A stretch of 64,000 nucleotides of DNA from Trichomonas vaginalis G3 (Eukaryota; Parabasalia; Trichomonadida; Trichomonadidae), in the NCBI RefSeq assembly GCF_026262505.1, contig NC_067204.1, positions 13,100,522 to 13,164,521 on the forward strand. The letters run 5' to 3'. The notes under the pieces were generated by a model that was not told the origin of the DNA, did not search any database, and saw nothing but the letters and a program-made list of their open reading frames with translations. Position 1 is the first letter of the stretch. Each line of letters opens with the position of its first letter. Shown here in pieces: positions 52,301 through 63,683 of the stretch. Made by a program: the position numbers and the translations under genes.

Positions 52301-52673
52301 TATTTTAACTCCCTTTGAAAACCTCAATTTTACATACAGAGGGAACGGGAATAGCATCCAATATTCCCTGAGAATGGTTGCGCATTCTCAGTTCCCTCTA
52401 TATTTCGAACGAAGCTCTCATCGGTCTTTTTTTTTAATACTAAACGTTTTTTTCCCTGTCACTTTTAGCTAAAATTTGGGTTTGCCGGGGTAAACACAAC
52501 CTTTATTGACGAAAAAAAGGATAATATAAATAATACATATAGTTTGCTTTACAAAATCAAAAAAATATTGATTCGTTGTTAGATCAATGGTGCAATTAGT
52601 TGACTATTTATGAATATACATTGACCTCTCTCTCTCTTTTTTTCAATATATATATATATTATTTGATTCATTT

Positions 52674-54170
52674 GGCACCATGCTCAACTAAGAATGTGGC
52701 AATTTCAATTGAATTAGTTTTGATTGCAATACTACGAGGGGAGCAATTATAATTGAGAGAACTTCAAAAAGCAATAAAAAATATGAAAAGAAAGAGAATT
52801 TCATAAAATAATGATTCATATGAAAAGAAAGATAATATGATGAAGCGCTGATAAATATGAAACTAGAGAGAATGCCATTAAACAATGATAAATATGAAAA
52901 GAGAGAAAATGTTATAAAATAATGATAGATATACAAGGAAAAAGAATTTTATAAAACAATGATAGATATGAAAAGAAAAAGAAAGAGTTTCATATCAACA
53001 TCAGCACCATGCTCAACTAAAAATTTGACAATTTCGATTGATTTCTCTTTGATTGCAATAATTAGAGGGCAGTAATTAAAAATGAGAGAACTTGATGAAA
53101 CATTGAAAAATATGAAAAGAAAGAGAACTTTATGAAACAATGATAAACATGATTAGAGAGATAATAAGATGAAGCAATGACAAATATGATACTAGAGAGA
53201 ATTCCAGTAAACAATGACAAATATGAAACGAGAGAAAATCTTATTTAATGATGATAAATATGAAAAAGGAAAGAATACCATAAAACAATGATAGTTGTGA
53301 AAAGAGAGAGAATACAATTAAACATTGATTAATATGAAAATTAAAATAATGCAATCAAAAGATTAAAAATATTAAAATTAAGAGAATTTTATAAAACAGT
53401 GATAGACATAAAAAGAAAGATCATGTAATAAAATAATGATAAACATGACAAGAAAAAGAAAGAGTTTCATATTAACATCTACATCATGCTCAACTAAAAT
53501 TTTGACAATTTCTATGGAATCAGTTTTGATCGCAATACTAAGAGGGCAGTAATTAAAAATGAGAGAACTTGATGAAACAATGAAAAATATGAAAAGAAAT
53601 GAAATTTCATTAAACAACGACAAATGTGAAAAGAGGGAGAATAGTAAAAAACAATGATAAATATGAAAAGAAAGATAATGTAATAAAACAATTGTCAATA
53701 TGAAGAGAAAGAGGATGCCATAAAAAAGCGTAAAATATGAAAATAAAGAAAATACTATAAAACTTTGATCTATATCAAACGAATGAGAATTGGATAAAAC
53801 AATGATAATTATGCATAGAAAAAGAATGTTAAAAATCAATGATTGACATGGAAACAAAGAGAATTTCATAAAATTATGCTAAATATTAAAAGAAAGAGTA
53901 TTAAACACATATTAACATCAGCACCATGCTCAACTAAGAATTTGACAATTTCGATTGATTTCTCTTTGATTGCAACAGTAAGAGGACATTCATCAATATC
54001 AAGAAAACTTCCTGAAACAACGAAAAATATGAAAAGAAAGAGAACTTTATGAAACAATGATAAACATGATTAGAGAGATAATAAGATGAAGCAATGACAA
54101 ATATGATACTAGAGAGAATTCCAGTAAACAATGACAAATATGAAAAGAAAGTTAATTTCAAAAAATTAAG
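52674..54170 (-). repeat. Four ankyrin pieces plus ~37-bp minisatellite
   Basis: The four pieces recur at intervals of about 320-480 bp with minisatellite between them, suggesting that a compound unit (ankyrin piece plus spacer) was itself duplicated. Confidence 0.7.
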
Positions 54171-55274
54171 TTAAGGGTCCACTGTAAAAATTGAAAGTCT
54201 CTCAAAATTGAGAGGCGATTTGCAAATAATCGTTATCGTCTTTTTTCGAAAATCCACTTTTCCTAGTGTTCTGATTAATATTTTGTGAATGTAACAATAA
54301 AGTATATGTTTTAGTAAGATGATAATACATTCTATCACTTCAAATCACATAAAAATTGCAAAATCAGCGAGTTTTATAAGAACATGATTTTTTCGAATTT
54401 TTTCGCTTCTGGATGCGTGTTTTGAAAAATAGATATTTTCGAATTTTGATTTTAATTTAAGTATAAATTTTATATTAGGAATTTTTTGACCTATTTCCAA
54501 TCATTAATTCCTAAGTTTTTCTAGGAATTTAATTGAGAAGAAATTAGGAAATTCGCTTTAATGCCATTACATCCTAATATTGTGATGCATGTAGTTTATA
54601 TTTATTGAGGCTAATGCCGGAATATCGTGCATTTTATAAAAAATTCAAAGAATTGACAATTGGATAGCACAAATTTAATTCTCTAGACAAAGTATTATTG
54701 TTTATATATTCAAAGCATTATCCTTCGTTTTGAAATGTTGGCCAAAAATTTTCGTGTTATTTTTTGTGTTTCAGCATAAATTATGTATTGACTTATGAAA
54801 GATAAGCATTTTATTCATTATCATAAAGATATACCAAAACAAATTGATAAAATTTTAAAAAATGTGTATTTTAGTGGGTATTATTCTGGCCAATGCCCAT
54901 TTTTAAACGATTTAATATTGACCATATCAATAGCCGACTCAATGTAAAAATTTAGATATTATTTTTTTCATTATTCAAACTTTGATAAATTTTAGTATAA
55001 TGAATGATTTTGTTTCGTGTATGATACAGAAATGAAAAGCTTGATTAATATTATTTTGCATTTTTTCAAGAATGTTAGAGTACATCTACATTAAAAAATC
55101 GGATTCGAATTGCGATACTGCATCAAATTGTTGCACATCTGATAAGGATCTCAAAAGAGTAAAGTTAATTTTTTTGTGTTTTTTTAAGTTTTGGGCCTTA
55201 GTAAAAACACCATCTTGAGCAATATTTTTGGGACGACGATAGGCCTTATTTGGCCGTACAGTGGACCCTTTAGT
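54171..55274. mobile_element. Tc1/mariner-like remnant, TA-flanked
   Basis: AGGGTCCACTGTA (about 54173-54185) has an inverted partner TACAGTGGACCCT (about 55258-55270), with TA outside each end. There is no complete transposase; a short minus-strand ORF (TVRPNKAYRRPKNIAQDGVF) extends from the right end. It interrupts the ankyrin minisatellite. The termini match for only ~13 bp, so it is old or not a standard mariner. Confidence 0.45.
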
Positions 55275-55587
55275 ATAACAAGAAAAAGAATGTAATGTAG
55301 CAATGACAAATATGATAAGAAAGATCATGTAATAAAATAATAATAAACATGAAAAGAAAAAGAAAGAGTTTCATATTAACATCAGCACCATGCTCGAGGG
55401 GGGCACAAACTTGCCCAGTGAGGTGAAGTGAAAAGTGACGGGTTTACATGTCAGAAATGTAAAGTATCAGATTTGAAACAAAAAATGGATTAATTTATTA
55501 TTATATGATAGAGAGATTTGGTAAGTTACTATCAAATTTGTAAGTAAGGAAAAAAAAAGTAAGAAAGGAAAAAAAAATTTTTAAAAA

Positions 55588-55832
55588 TAAAAAGCCACTC
55601 GCTTCGCTCGCGGTTGACAAAAAGAACAAATTCGAAAAATAATTGTATGAAATTACGAAACTAAGCCACTCGCTTCGCTCGCGGCTTAAGAAAAGAACAG
55701 ATTCGAAAAAAGATTGTATGAAATTACGAAACTAAGCCGCTCGCTTCGCTTGCGGCTTAAGAAAAGAACAGATTCGAAAAAAGATTGTACGAAATTACGA
55801 AACTAAGCCGCTCGCTTCGCTCGCGGTTTAAG
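55588..55832. repeat. ~73-bp repeat with stem-loop, 4 copies (MULE left end)
   Basis: Each unit has a CCGCTCGCTTCGCTCGCGG-type stem followed by AAGAACA(G/A)ATTCGAAAAA. Two relatives occur at 26.5 kb. Confidence 0.85.
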
Positions 55833-55894
55833 TAAACAACATATTTCAGATTATCGATACTAAAAATTTTTTTATTGGGGTATTATTATTGTCG

Positions 55895-56165
55895 TCTGGC
55901 GGTTTTAGACGACAATGCGAATTTTCAAATAATAGGATTTTTAGCCAGATAAAGAGCTACTCCATATATCATGCGTGTTTGCATACTATATACATAGATG
56001 GAATTGATGTTCTTCCTTTATTTAGGTACCGAAACATGCTTGAAAAATCTATTTTTTAGACGACAATGATAATTTTGTCACTTTTCCAGACGACAATAAT
56101 AATTTGTCACCTTTTTAGACGACAATAATAATTTTGTCACTTTTTCCAGACGACAATAAAACATC
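55895..56165. repeat. Short tandem repeats, AGACGACAATAATAATTTTG type
   Basis: AGACGACAAT(A/G)ATAATTTTGTCAC recurs four times, ~35 bp apart, between 56059 and 56160, with related copies near 55890-55920. Confidence 0.75.
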
Positions 56166-56184
56166 CTCTTTTTTATTTTATTAC

Positions 56185-56660
56185 ATTTTTTTTGCATTTT
56201 TTTTAAAGCTTCTTAACTTAAATCATGGAATGTCTCAAAGACAAAAGTAGCATACAGCATGTAAAGCTAAAGAAAGATAATCATAATTAATACCTTAATT
56301 TTTAATATTACGCATTTTTAGGTGCAAAATTTAAAAACATTCTAATACAATAGAGCAGTTTCCAAAAGTAGCATACAGCATGTAAAGCTAAAGAAAGATA
56401 ATCATAATTAATACCTTAATTTTTAATATTACGCATTTTTAGGTGCAAAATTTAAAAACATTCTAATACAATAGAGCAGTTTCCAAAAGTAGCATACAGC
56501 ATGTAAAGCTAAAGAAAGATAATCATAATTAATACCTTAATTTTTAATATTACGCATTTTTAGGTGCAAAATTTAAAAACATTCTAATACAATAGAGCAG
56601 TTTCCAAAAGTAGCATACAGCATGCAAAGCTAAAGAAAGATAATCATAATTAATACCTTT
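56185..56660. repeat. MULE inner left inverted repeat with 121-bp subrepeats
   Basis: Begins AAGCTTCTTAACTTAAATCA, then about 3.5 copies of a 121-bp unit (AAAAGTAGCATACAGCATG at 56243, 56364, 56485 and 56606). Confidence 0.9.
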
Positions 56661-56827
56661 AAAGTTTAAAATCTTGATTTTTTTTAAATCAAATATTTAT
56701 AACTTTAATACATACAGCTTAAACCTTATACTTGTTTTTTCTTGTGAGAAAGCAATCTTACAAAGCTAACAATCCTAAAAAATAAAGAATTAAAATTTAA
56801 TAATTTAATCTAAAATTAAAATCAAAA

Positions 56828-58276
56828 TTAAATAAAATGAGTTCTTTGTAATAATACTTTCAAGGTAGGATATATTTTAGTGGGATCTATTGAGTCATCA
56901 CTAACAGCATTGAGCAATCTATTGAGCATTGAAATACTCTCGATTTTTCTTTGTCTTTTTACATCAATTTCTGCGTTAGTTGCTTTTTCCATGATCCTAA
57001 TGACACGGTCATCTGCTGGATTTTGATCAATTTTGAGTTTGATAACGAAAGATGGTATCACTTTTGTATAAATTTCTATAATAACATCATCAGTTCTGAG
57101 ATTTTTTCGATCAGGAAAATAGTCATGTTTGAGTGTTCTAAAATGAGCTTCGGCAATATTGTTAGTTGCGTCGCCTTCACGCCTGTCACGAGCAATCCAT
57201 CTTGATATGTTGTAACGCCATTGTCTGTTAAAGTATTGAGATGCTGTTGGATCTGTGTCGAACAACTCCAGAACTTGATCATAGGCAGCATTTGCTTCTT
57301 CCTCATGTTCTGCATCTAATTTGAAGACTAAATCCTTCATCAAATTATAGAATTGTTCAAATTTTTCTTGAGAAGAAAACTTATTTGATTTGCGAAGAAT
57401 TGCACGAAGAACATGTACTCCGCACCAAAGTATTTGAGCTTGTGGAATGCTTTCTTCTATTGCTTGAGCTATCTGTGGAGCACAGTCCATGCTAATGTAT
57501 TCTGGCTCAATTGTTACCCATCTGAGATAGGCGCACACGCAAACTTGAATGTTTTGATAAGTGTCTGGTTGACAAAAGAAATATAAAAAAGGGAAAATGT
57601 GAAAATCTTTGATTTTGCCAGTAAATGCATACAATGGAATGTTTGATCGCAACAATTTATAGGTGCTGTCTATATGAAATGTCTTGATACTATGCGCATA
57701 AGCTTTGCCTTCAAAAGGCGCGTAATAGAAACACATATTATTGTCTGAGACTTCAAATGCAATGAGATCATCTGGAGATTCTTCTTGTACTGTCTGAACA
57801 AAGATTTGCAATGACACAACATCGTCAGGAGAATATCTAGTTTGAAGAGCATGTATTCTCTCTGCAAATCGTTTGATTGCACGTGGTTTTTGAGCGTACA
57901 TCTCTGGAATGGACGGACCTGTAAGAGGAATTTCAAGATCTTTGAATGCATTTAGCTGTGCTATCGCTCTTTGATTGTCATCTGTTTGGAAGTAATGTTC
58001 TAAATATTTGCGATAAAAGACAGACGAATATTGACTTTTGTCATTTGGGGCGGAATGATCATGTTCTTCAACTATTTTGATTAGTTTGTATTTATTTTGA
58101 TCCAAGATTGCAACATTAAAATGTGCAGGACATTTTGGATATTTGCAGTGGAATGAAATCTGAGATCTTTCTTTCCTGACACGTTCACCATATCCATACT
58201 GTGCTTGTATTTCTTGTTTAACTCCAAATTTACAAAGATCCATAACAGTAAAGATAGTTTCTTCTTCTAATTCCAT
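56828..58276 (-). CDS. MULE transposase
   Basis: 482 residues. N-terminal zinc finger of WRKY/FLYWCH type (C44, C49, H72, H74). The RNase H-like catalytic core shows the DDE triad: D203 in FHIDSTYKL, D264 in YISMDCAPQ, E376 in NNIAEAHFRTLK, with the family CxxH motif (C285, H288, CGVHVLRAI) before the insertion region. The protein cuts and joins the element's ends. The frame is intact, and the start ATG has no competing one upstream. It lies between the two long inverted repeats, on the minus strand, as expected for an autonomous MULE. Confidence 0.92.
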   Translation of the reverse strand: MELEEETIFTVMDLCKFGVKQEIQAQYGYGERVRKERSQISFHCKYPKCPAHFNVAILDQNKYKLIKIVEEHDHSAPNDKSQYSSVFYRKYLEHYFQTDDNQRAIAQLNAFKDLEIPLTGPSIPEMYAQKPRAIKRFAERIHALQTRYSPDDVVSLQIFVQTVQEESPDDLIAFEVSDNNMCFYYAPFEGKAYAHSIKTFHIDSTYKLLRSNIPLYAFTGKIKDFHIFPFLYFFCQPDTYQNIQVCVCAYLRWVTIEPEYISMDCAPQIAQAIEESIPQAQILWCGVHVLRAILRKSNKFSSQEKFEQFYNLMKDLVFKLDAEHEEEANAAYDQVLELFDTDPTASQYFNRQWRYNISRWIARDRREGDATNNIAEAHFRTLKHDYFPDRKNLRTDDVIIEIYTKVIPSFVIKLKIDQNPADDRVIRIMEKATNAEIDVKRQRKIESISMLNRLLNAVSDDSIDPTKIYPTLKVLLQRTHFI

Positions 58277-58589
58277 TTGAAATTGAAATGAAAATTAAAA
58301 ATTCAGAAATTTGAATAGATTTGGTCTGTAATTAAATGAGAATAGCAGTTTGTTCGTCATTGTTTGAGGCAAGAGTATTATAGGAATATTATATGATGGA
58401 TTTGAGTTGCATATAAAGAGTGCAAAAGGATAAAGAGAGAAATTTTGTTAGATTAAATTATTAAATTTTAATTCTTTATTTTTTAGGATTGTTAGCTTTG
58501 TAAGATTGCTTTCTCACAAAAAAAAACAAGTATAAGGTTTAAGCTGTATGTATTAAAGTTATAAATATTTGATTTAAAAAAAATCAAGA

Positions 58590-59165
58590 TTTTAAACTTT
58601 AAAGGTATTAATTATGATTATCTTTCTTTAGCTTTGCATGCTGTATGCTACTTTTGGAAACTGCTCTATTGTATTAGAATGTTTTTAAATTTTGCACCTA
58701 AAAATGCGTAATATTAAAAATTAAGGTATTAATTATGATTATCTTTCTTTAGCTTTACATGCTGTATGCTACTTTTGGAAACTGCTCTATTGTATTAGAA
58801 TGTTTTTAAATTTTGCACCTAAAAATGCGTAATATTAAAAATTAAGGTATTAATTATGATTATCTTTCTTTAGCTTTACATGCTGTATGCTACTTTTGGA
58901 AACTGCTCTATTGTATTAGAATGTTTTTAAATTTTGCACCTAAAAATGCGTAATATTAAAAATTAAGGTATGAATTATGATTATCTTTCTTTAGCTTTAC
59001 ATGCTGTATGCTACTTTTGGAAACTGCTCTATTGTATTAGAATGTTTTTAAATTTTGCACCTAAAAATGCGTAATATTAAAAATTAAGGTATTAATTATG
59101 ATTATCTTTCTTTAGCTTTACATGCTGTATGCTACTTTTGTCTTTGAGACATTCCATGATTTAAG
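58590..59165. repeat. MULE inner right inverted repeat with 121-bp subrepeats
   Basis: Reverse complement of the left arm, with about 4.6 copies of the 121-bp unit, ending TTAAGTTAAGAAGCT. It carries one more unit than the left arm, showing that copy number changes. Confidence 0.9.
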
Positions 59166-59272
59166 TTAAGAAGCTAAATTCTGAAGTTTACATGATCCTC
59201 TCGTGTGCACCCTTAAAAAAAATGCAAAAAAATAGAATACTTTACTGGCTGGGCAAATTTGTCGCCGCCCCC

Positions 59273-59633
59273 ACCATGCTCAACCAAAAATTTGACAATT
59301 TCGATTGATTTCTCTTTGATTGCAATAAACAGAGGACATTCATCAATATTGAGAGAATATCATGAAACAATGAAAAATATGAAAAGAGAGAGAATGCCAT
59401 AAAACAAAAATAGTTATGAAAAGAGAGAAGGTATAATAAAGAAGTGATAAATTTTAAGGGAAAGAGAATGCCATTTAAATTTGAAAAATATGAAAAGAAA
59501 TATAATTTCATAAAATTAAGTTAAATATGTAAAGAAAAAGGGTACAATAAAACAACGACAAATATAAAAAGAAAAATAATGTAATAAAACAATTAAAAAT
59601 ATAAAAAGAAAACAAAAGAAGTAAAACTATGAT
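59273..59633 (-). repeat. Ankyrin piece and minisatellite, right of the MULE
   Basis: Continues the piece cut by the MULE (CTCAACCAAAAATTTGACAA...), followed by minisatellite up to the hAT-like insertion. Confidence 0.65.
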
Positions 59634-59750
59634 TAAGGATGTTAAACTTAAAAAAATTTTAGCCCTGGGATCCCAAAATTAACAGTTTTTAGCCCAAGCA
59701 TTTTTTTGAGCCATTTCTATGAGTTATATGATATAATACACTTAATAATA

Positions 59751-60755
59751 TACATGGCACGGCGGGCGCAAAAAGTGACAAAATAGAATACCTATGGTGG
59801 CAAGACAAAGGAAACATTTTTGTAAGGCAAACATTATATCAAATACCTTTACTTTGTAATAAGAAATATAATTATCACGAAATTACAAATAAATATTGTT
59901 TAATATAATTAATAGCAAAATTCTTTTTTATTATTTCCCTTAAGACCTTACTTATTAAGTATACGTATAACAAGCTTGTACTGCATGTATTAGTTAATAG
60001 AACAAAAGAAAATGAGCTCAAATGAAAAAAATTTTCATGCTATTTTGGAAATATGCATATTCGAAGTATGAGAGTTGTAAACACTGAGAATTTTAAGCTT
60101 TGGTTGATGATAGTCTTTAATTTTTCTTGAAGTAGTAAATTATTTGATATGAAAATTTAATGGCCAGCATAATCAATCGTGCGTTTCGTTTCTTGATTGA
60201 GAAACGATGATTGTGTGCTAATGAATTATTGCGTCTGACAGGTTATGATTATGGATACCTGAAATTAAGCTTTTATGGGAAACATCACCGAGCGCCATTT
60301 GGCGCCCCTAATGCTGTTTCTATCGGTATGATTAAGGAGCTTTCTTATGCACTTTCATCACTTGAACTTGAACGCTACAAGATATATGCCCCCCTCCCAA
60401 TGGGAGGTGGGAGCAAAAATTGAAATGTTTACATTGATTTTTGAATACTTTACAAGCGCCCCTCCCAGTGGGCGCGGGCGCAAGTGATCGGGTCAAAAAA
60501 AATCATAAAAATATTCAAAATTGCGATTTTAATAGATGTTTAAGAAGTAAATGTATTAATAACGATATTTCATAGTACAAAATGTGTTCAATCTCTTCGT
60601 AAATCATTCAAAAAAATCAAAAGAATTTCCAAAATTCAATTTTTTTAGTAAAATTTATATCTTTTTCTATCGTCTCCTCCCCACCAGTGGGAGCCACCGG
60701 AGGCGCGGGCGGCGCCGCTGGCGCCAAAAAAGTAGCGCCCATCGTGCCATGTATA
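59751..60755. mobile_element. MULE-like non-autonomous element, ~1 kb
   Basis: TACATGGCACGGCGGGCGC and its inverted partner GCGCCCATCGTGCCATGTA form the ends. CTTAATAATA and CTTAATATA flank it as an imperfect 9-10-bp duplication. CAAAAAGTGACA follows the left end, as in the other Mutator-like ends here. No transposase. GC-rich CCCTCCCA(A/G)TGGGAGG-type inverted repeats lie inside. Confidence 0.6.
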
Positions 60756-62673
60756 CTTAATATAGGGCTGTACAAGATTTAAAAAAACATTGCCGGGTTA
60801 CCGTAGAGGCCTAAAAAAATCGCGCCTCGGCGGCAAGCCGCCTCGGCATTAAGAATGCGCATCTAAATTTTTATATGTCCTTCTTTCTTTTATTTTTCCC
60901 TTCCCTTTCTTTTCTTTTTCTTTTTTTTCCCTCCTCTTGCTCTCATTTACCTTTTTTTTCCTTTTCTCATCATTTTTCAAAATTTTAAATTTTTATCAAA
61001 AATCTTGCCTATAAAAGCAGACTATGGAACCTTTTAATGCCTCTTAATCAATATTATACAGCATAAAGCATATTAAATGAAAGTAATTACGTATAAATTT
61101 ATTTTATTATCTTATTTATTAATTCTTTAGCATGTATTGTTTAATATTAACTTTTCTGTACATTAAATATGATATCTCCAAAGTATGAATGCCTTGTAAC
61201 GAAACGAAAACTTAATTTTATGTTGAATATTTGTCACAAACATTAGATTATTAAAATATATGTTGGATATCCCTTAGTATGAGACTTCATGACTCTTGTA
61301 GTCTAACGTGAGCTTTGGATTGCAAGCTCTGTGGTTAACGAACATAAATTAATTGTAAAGTTTTCAAAATTTTTCATCGTTTCTATCAGCATCTATTTTC
61401 CTTTAAAATAATATATTTGTATGAATACAATATTTAGTAATTTTTTTATTTCCCATAATTTCATTCAAAATTTCAGAAAAAATTAATTTCTATTCAATAT
61501 TATTTCAGCTTCAAAACACTTCATTCTTATAGATGTTGATTCACTAAAGTGTGATACTCAATGTCTTATTTCAATGAAAATTGTTCTGCAAATTTATTTC
61601 ACTTTTGACCTCACTTTTTCCGTAATTCAATTTTTTACTTTTAATATTTTAGATCTTCATAATATCATTTGAAAAATTAACCATATAAAAAAATCAAGTT
61701 AACAATTCACTTTTTCCGTAATTCAAAAATCAAAAATATAAATAATATATCTTTTTATCAAATATTATTATTATATTCTATGAAAAATGAGGTCCGGAAA
61801 TTTTGCGGATTCCGTAACTCAATTTTACGGAAAAAGTGCAGTAAACTATTCAAAATACGGAAAAATTGGTGTAAACTAATGATTTTACGGTAAAATCACG
61901 GAAAGTCCCGGAAGAATATATGTGCCTATATGAAATTATACAAAAATGAATCAAACGCATTTTAAAAGATTGTTCTTGTATTATAAATGCTATTCGCAGA
62001 TTTATTAGTTGAAGAAAATTACCAAATTTTTGCCGATTTACAAAAAATGATTTACAAAGCATATTTTTATAAGGCTTTAAAAATCTTTAAAATGTGACCG
62101 GTGACGGAAATCCATGGTAACCAACCGCGGTTCCCGTTTGGAATGCCATAACTTAATATAAATAATTCTTACTTTTAGTCACGAAAAAGCATTTTGCGAT
62201 TTTTGCAGACGATTATTTGGGATTATTCGGGTCCAATTCAAAATTTGAAAGGAATTGAGACTGGGATTGGGATTAATCCCAATCCCAATCCCTAATAATC
62301 GTCGGATTAGATATTGATAATTATTTTAAATATATTTCAATAGTAGTGAATTTTCACTACTACAAATAACTAGTTCAAAGCAATTTTTGGAAAAAATTAA
62401 AATAACAAAAATATACATTTTTGAGATCTGAGATATGAATAATAGTTCCTCTGTCTTGGAAAATATATCTGTGGATTTGTTTGATCAGAAAACATATTCA
62501 AGCAGATTGAATTGAATAACATATGATAATAGAACAGCGTCAATAAAGCAATTAATATAGAAATGCTTTTTTGTTATGTGTGATGAAGATATCAGTTAAT
62601 GAATTATGAATATCAAAATAAATAAAATCAATTACTATGAAATTTTTATTAAATCTATCAAAATTTATATCCA
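60756..62673. other. AT-rich interior of the hAT-like element, no gene seen
   Basis: Only short ORFs. Several copies of CTTTTTCCGTAATTCAA and its reverse complement occur at 61.6-61.9 kb. A GGGATTGGGATTAATCCCAA inverted repeat is at about 62272. Confidence 0.4.
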
Positions 62674-63683
62674 CAGTATGAGTTGGTATCAATGGTGGTA
62701 AGAATAGGCTCTGTTAATGAAAGCATCTAAACTTCCAGCCTAAGACCAAAAAGTGTCATTGTTGCATGGGATGGGACTTCCAACTGGAGTCGCATCAGGC
62801 TATACACTTGCTGGAACGGTAAGCAGCCTTTGATCTAATCAATCATAATGCTGCTTCATCCATGCCAGCAAGTGTTTTCGAAAACATATGATGCATCATA
62901 TGTGTATTCAGTCTTTTGTGAGAACTCTGCAAACCAAAAGTGCAATGTTCACATAGTCTGGCTGTCAGGATATAGTAGCTAAGCTGTGTGGACATTGCGC
63001 TTCTAGAGATATACTAGTAATCCGATGTTGGCCAAATGCACTACATTACTTTCCACAGGTTCCCAAAGAGCCCGGTACTTCGTAATTACATGAATAGGGC
63101 CAAGTTCTTCCGAGGCCTCTCATTGAATGAGAGACTTCGGAAGAACTTGGTCCTAAAGTATTCCTACTACTGTTCTCTGGTCTGTAAAGGACTAAATAAG
63201 CTACAATTTGTCGATAAGAATAGAATTCCTCCGAAATCTCCCATTCAATGAGAGGCCTCGGAAGAACTTGGCCCTATTCATGTAATTACGAAGTATCTGA
63301 CATTTTAGGAGCGAGAGAGCGGTAGTATAGGTGCTTGTGTGCAATAACGTATAACTAATATTGCTAGAAGCACAATAATTTTGCGGCCTAACTACTATAT
63401 CCTAGTAACTAGGCTGCACAATTATTGTGCTTCTGATTTGCAGAGCTCTTATGGGAGACCAAGCTGAGGTCTGATGCCAGAACCACTTGCTGGTATGAAT
63501 GAAGCAGAACTATGATTGGTCAGAACAAAGGCTGCGCATCATCCCAGTAAGGGGATGGATGAGCGTGACTCCAGCTATGATCTTCCATATATAAATGACA
63601 CTTTTGCGCTTTTTGGCGGGAAAGTTTTGAGTGGGTACTTTGCGCTAGCCCATTCTTACTACCATCACAACCCATTCATACTG
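62674..63683. mobile_element. Hairpin-rich foldback element, ~1 kb
   Basis: CAGTATGAGTTGG...TGGTAAGAATAGGCT at the left has a ~80% inverted partner at the right end, and inner segments (AAAGTGTCATT, CTTGCTGG, and others) pair outside-in. At its centre CCAAGTTCTTCCGAGGCCTC pairs with two downstream copies (63.12 and 63.25 kb). TAGAAGCACAATAATTTTGC pairs with GCACAATTATTGTGCTTCTG at 63.33-63.44 kb. It is a chain of long hairpins without coding capacity. A TTATA pair flanks it, weakly supporting an insertion. Confidence 0.65.

Larger units (their letters stand above)
26310..52500. mobile_element. Possible old Mutator-like non-autonomous element hosting the Polinton
   Basis: AATTTTAGCTAAAAGTGACA at about 26337-26357 has an inverted partner (TGTCACTTTTAGCTAAAATT) at about 52456-52476, outside both ends of the Polinton. 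Beyond it each side shows a GGGGTAAAC/GTTTACCCC-rich end. The motif AAAAGTGACA/G also lies in the terminal ~45 bp of the Mutator-like element at 55396 and the related element at 59751. The left part also has two hairpin units of CCGCTCGCTTCGCTCGCGG type (about 26492-26516 and 26564-26588), as does the left end of the Mutator-like element. Removing the Polinton leaves an element of about 1.1 kb. The exact ends and the target duplication are not resolved. Confidence 0.45.
55396..59272. mobile_element. Mutator-like element (MULE), 3.88 kb, complete
   Basis: ACCATGCTC (9 bp; 10 with the preceding C) at 55387-55395 is repeated at 59273-59281 and belongs to an ankyrin piece, so the insertion site is exact. 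The termini GGGGGGCACAAACTTGCCCAG and (reverse complement) GGGGGCGGCGACAAATTTGC are similar. Long inner inverted repeats with 121-bp subrepeats flank a transposase gene. The 9-10-bp duplication is the hallmark of Mutator elements. It looks whole and possibly active. Confidence 0.9.

Noticed and set aside
52688-54161. Phe/Leu/Ser-rich minus-strand ORFs
   Set aside because: Mostly translation of the minisatellite; only the short ankyrin pieces within them look protein-derived.
60211-60423. 70-codon ORF inside the MULE-like element
   Set aside because: Its end runs through the GC-rich inverted repeats of the element; no family recognised.
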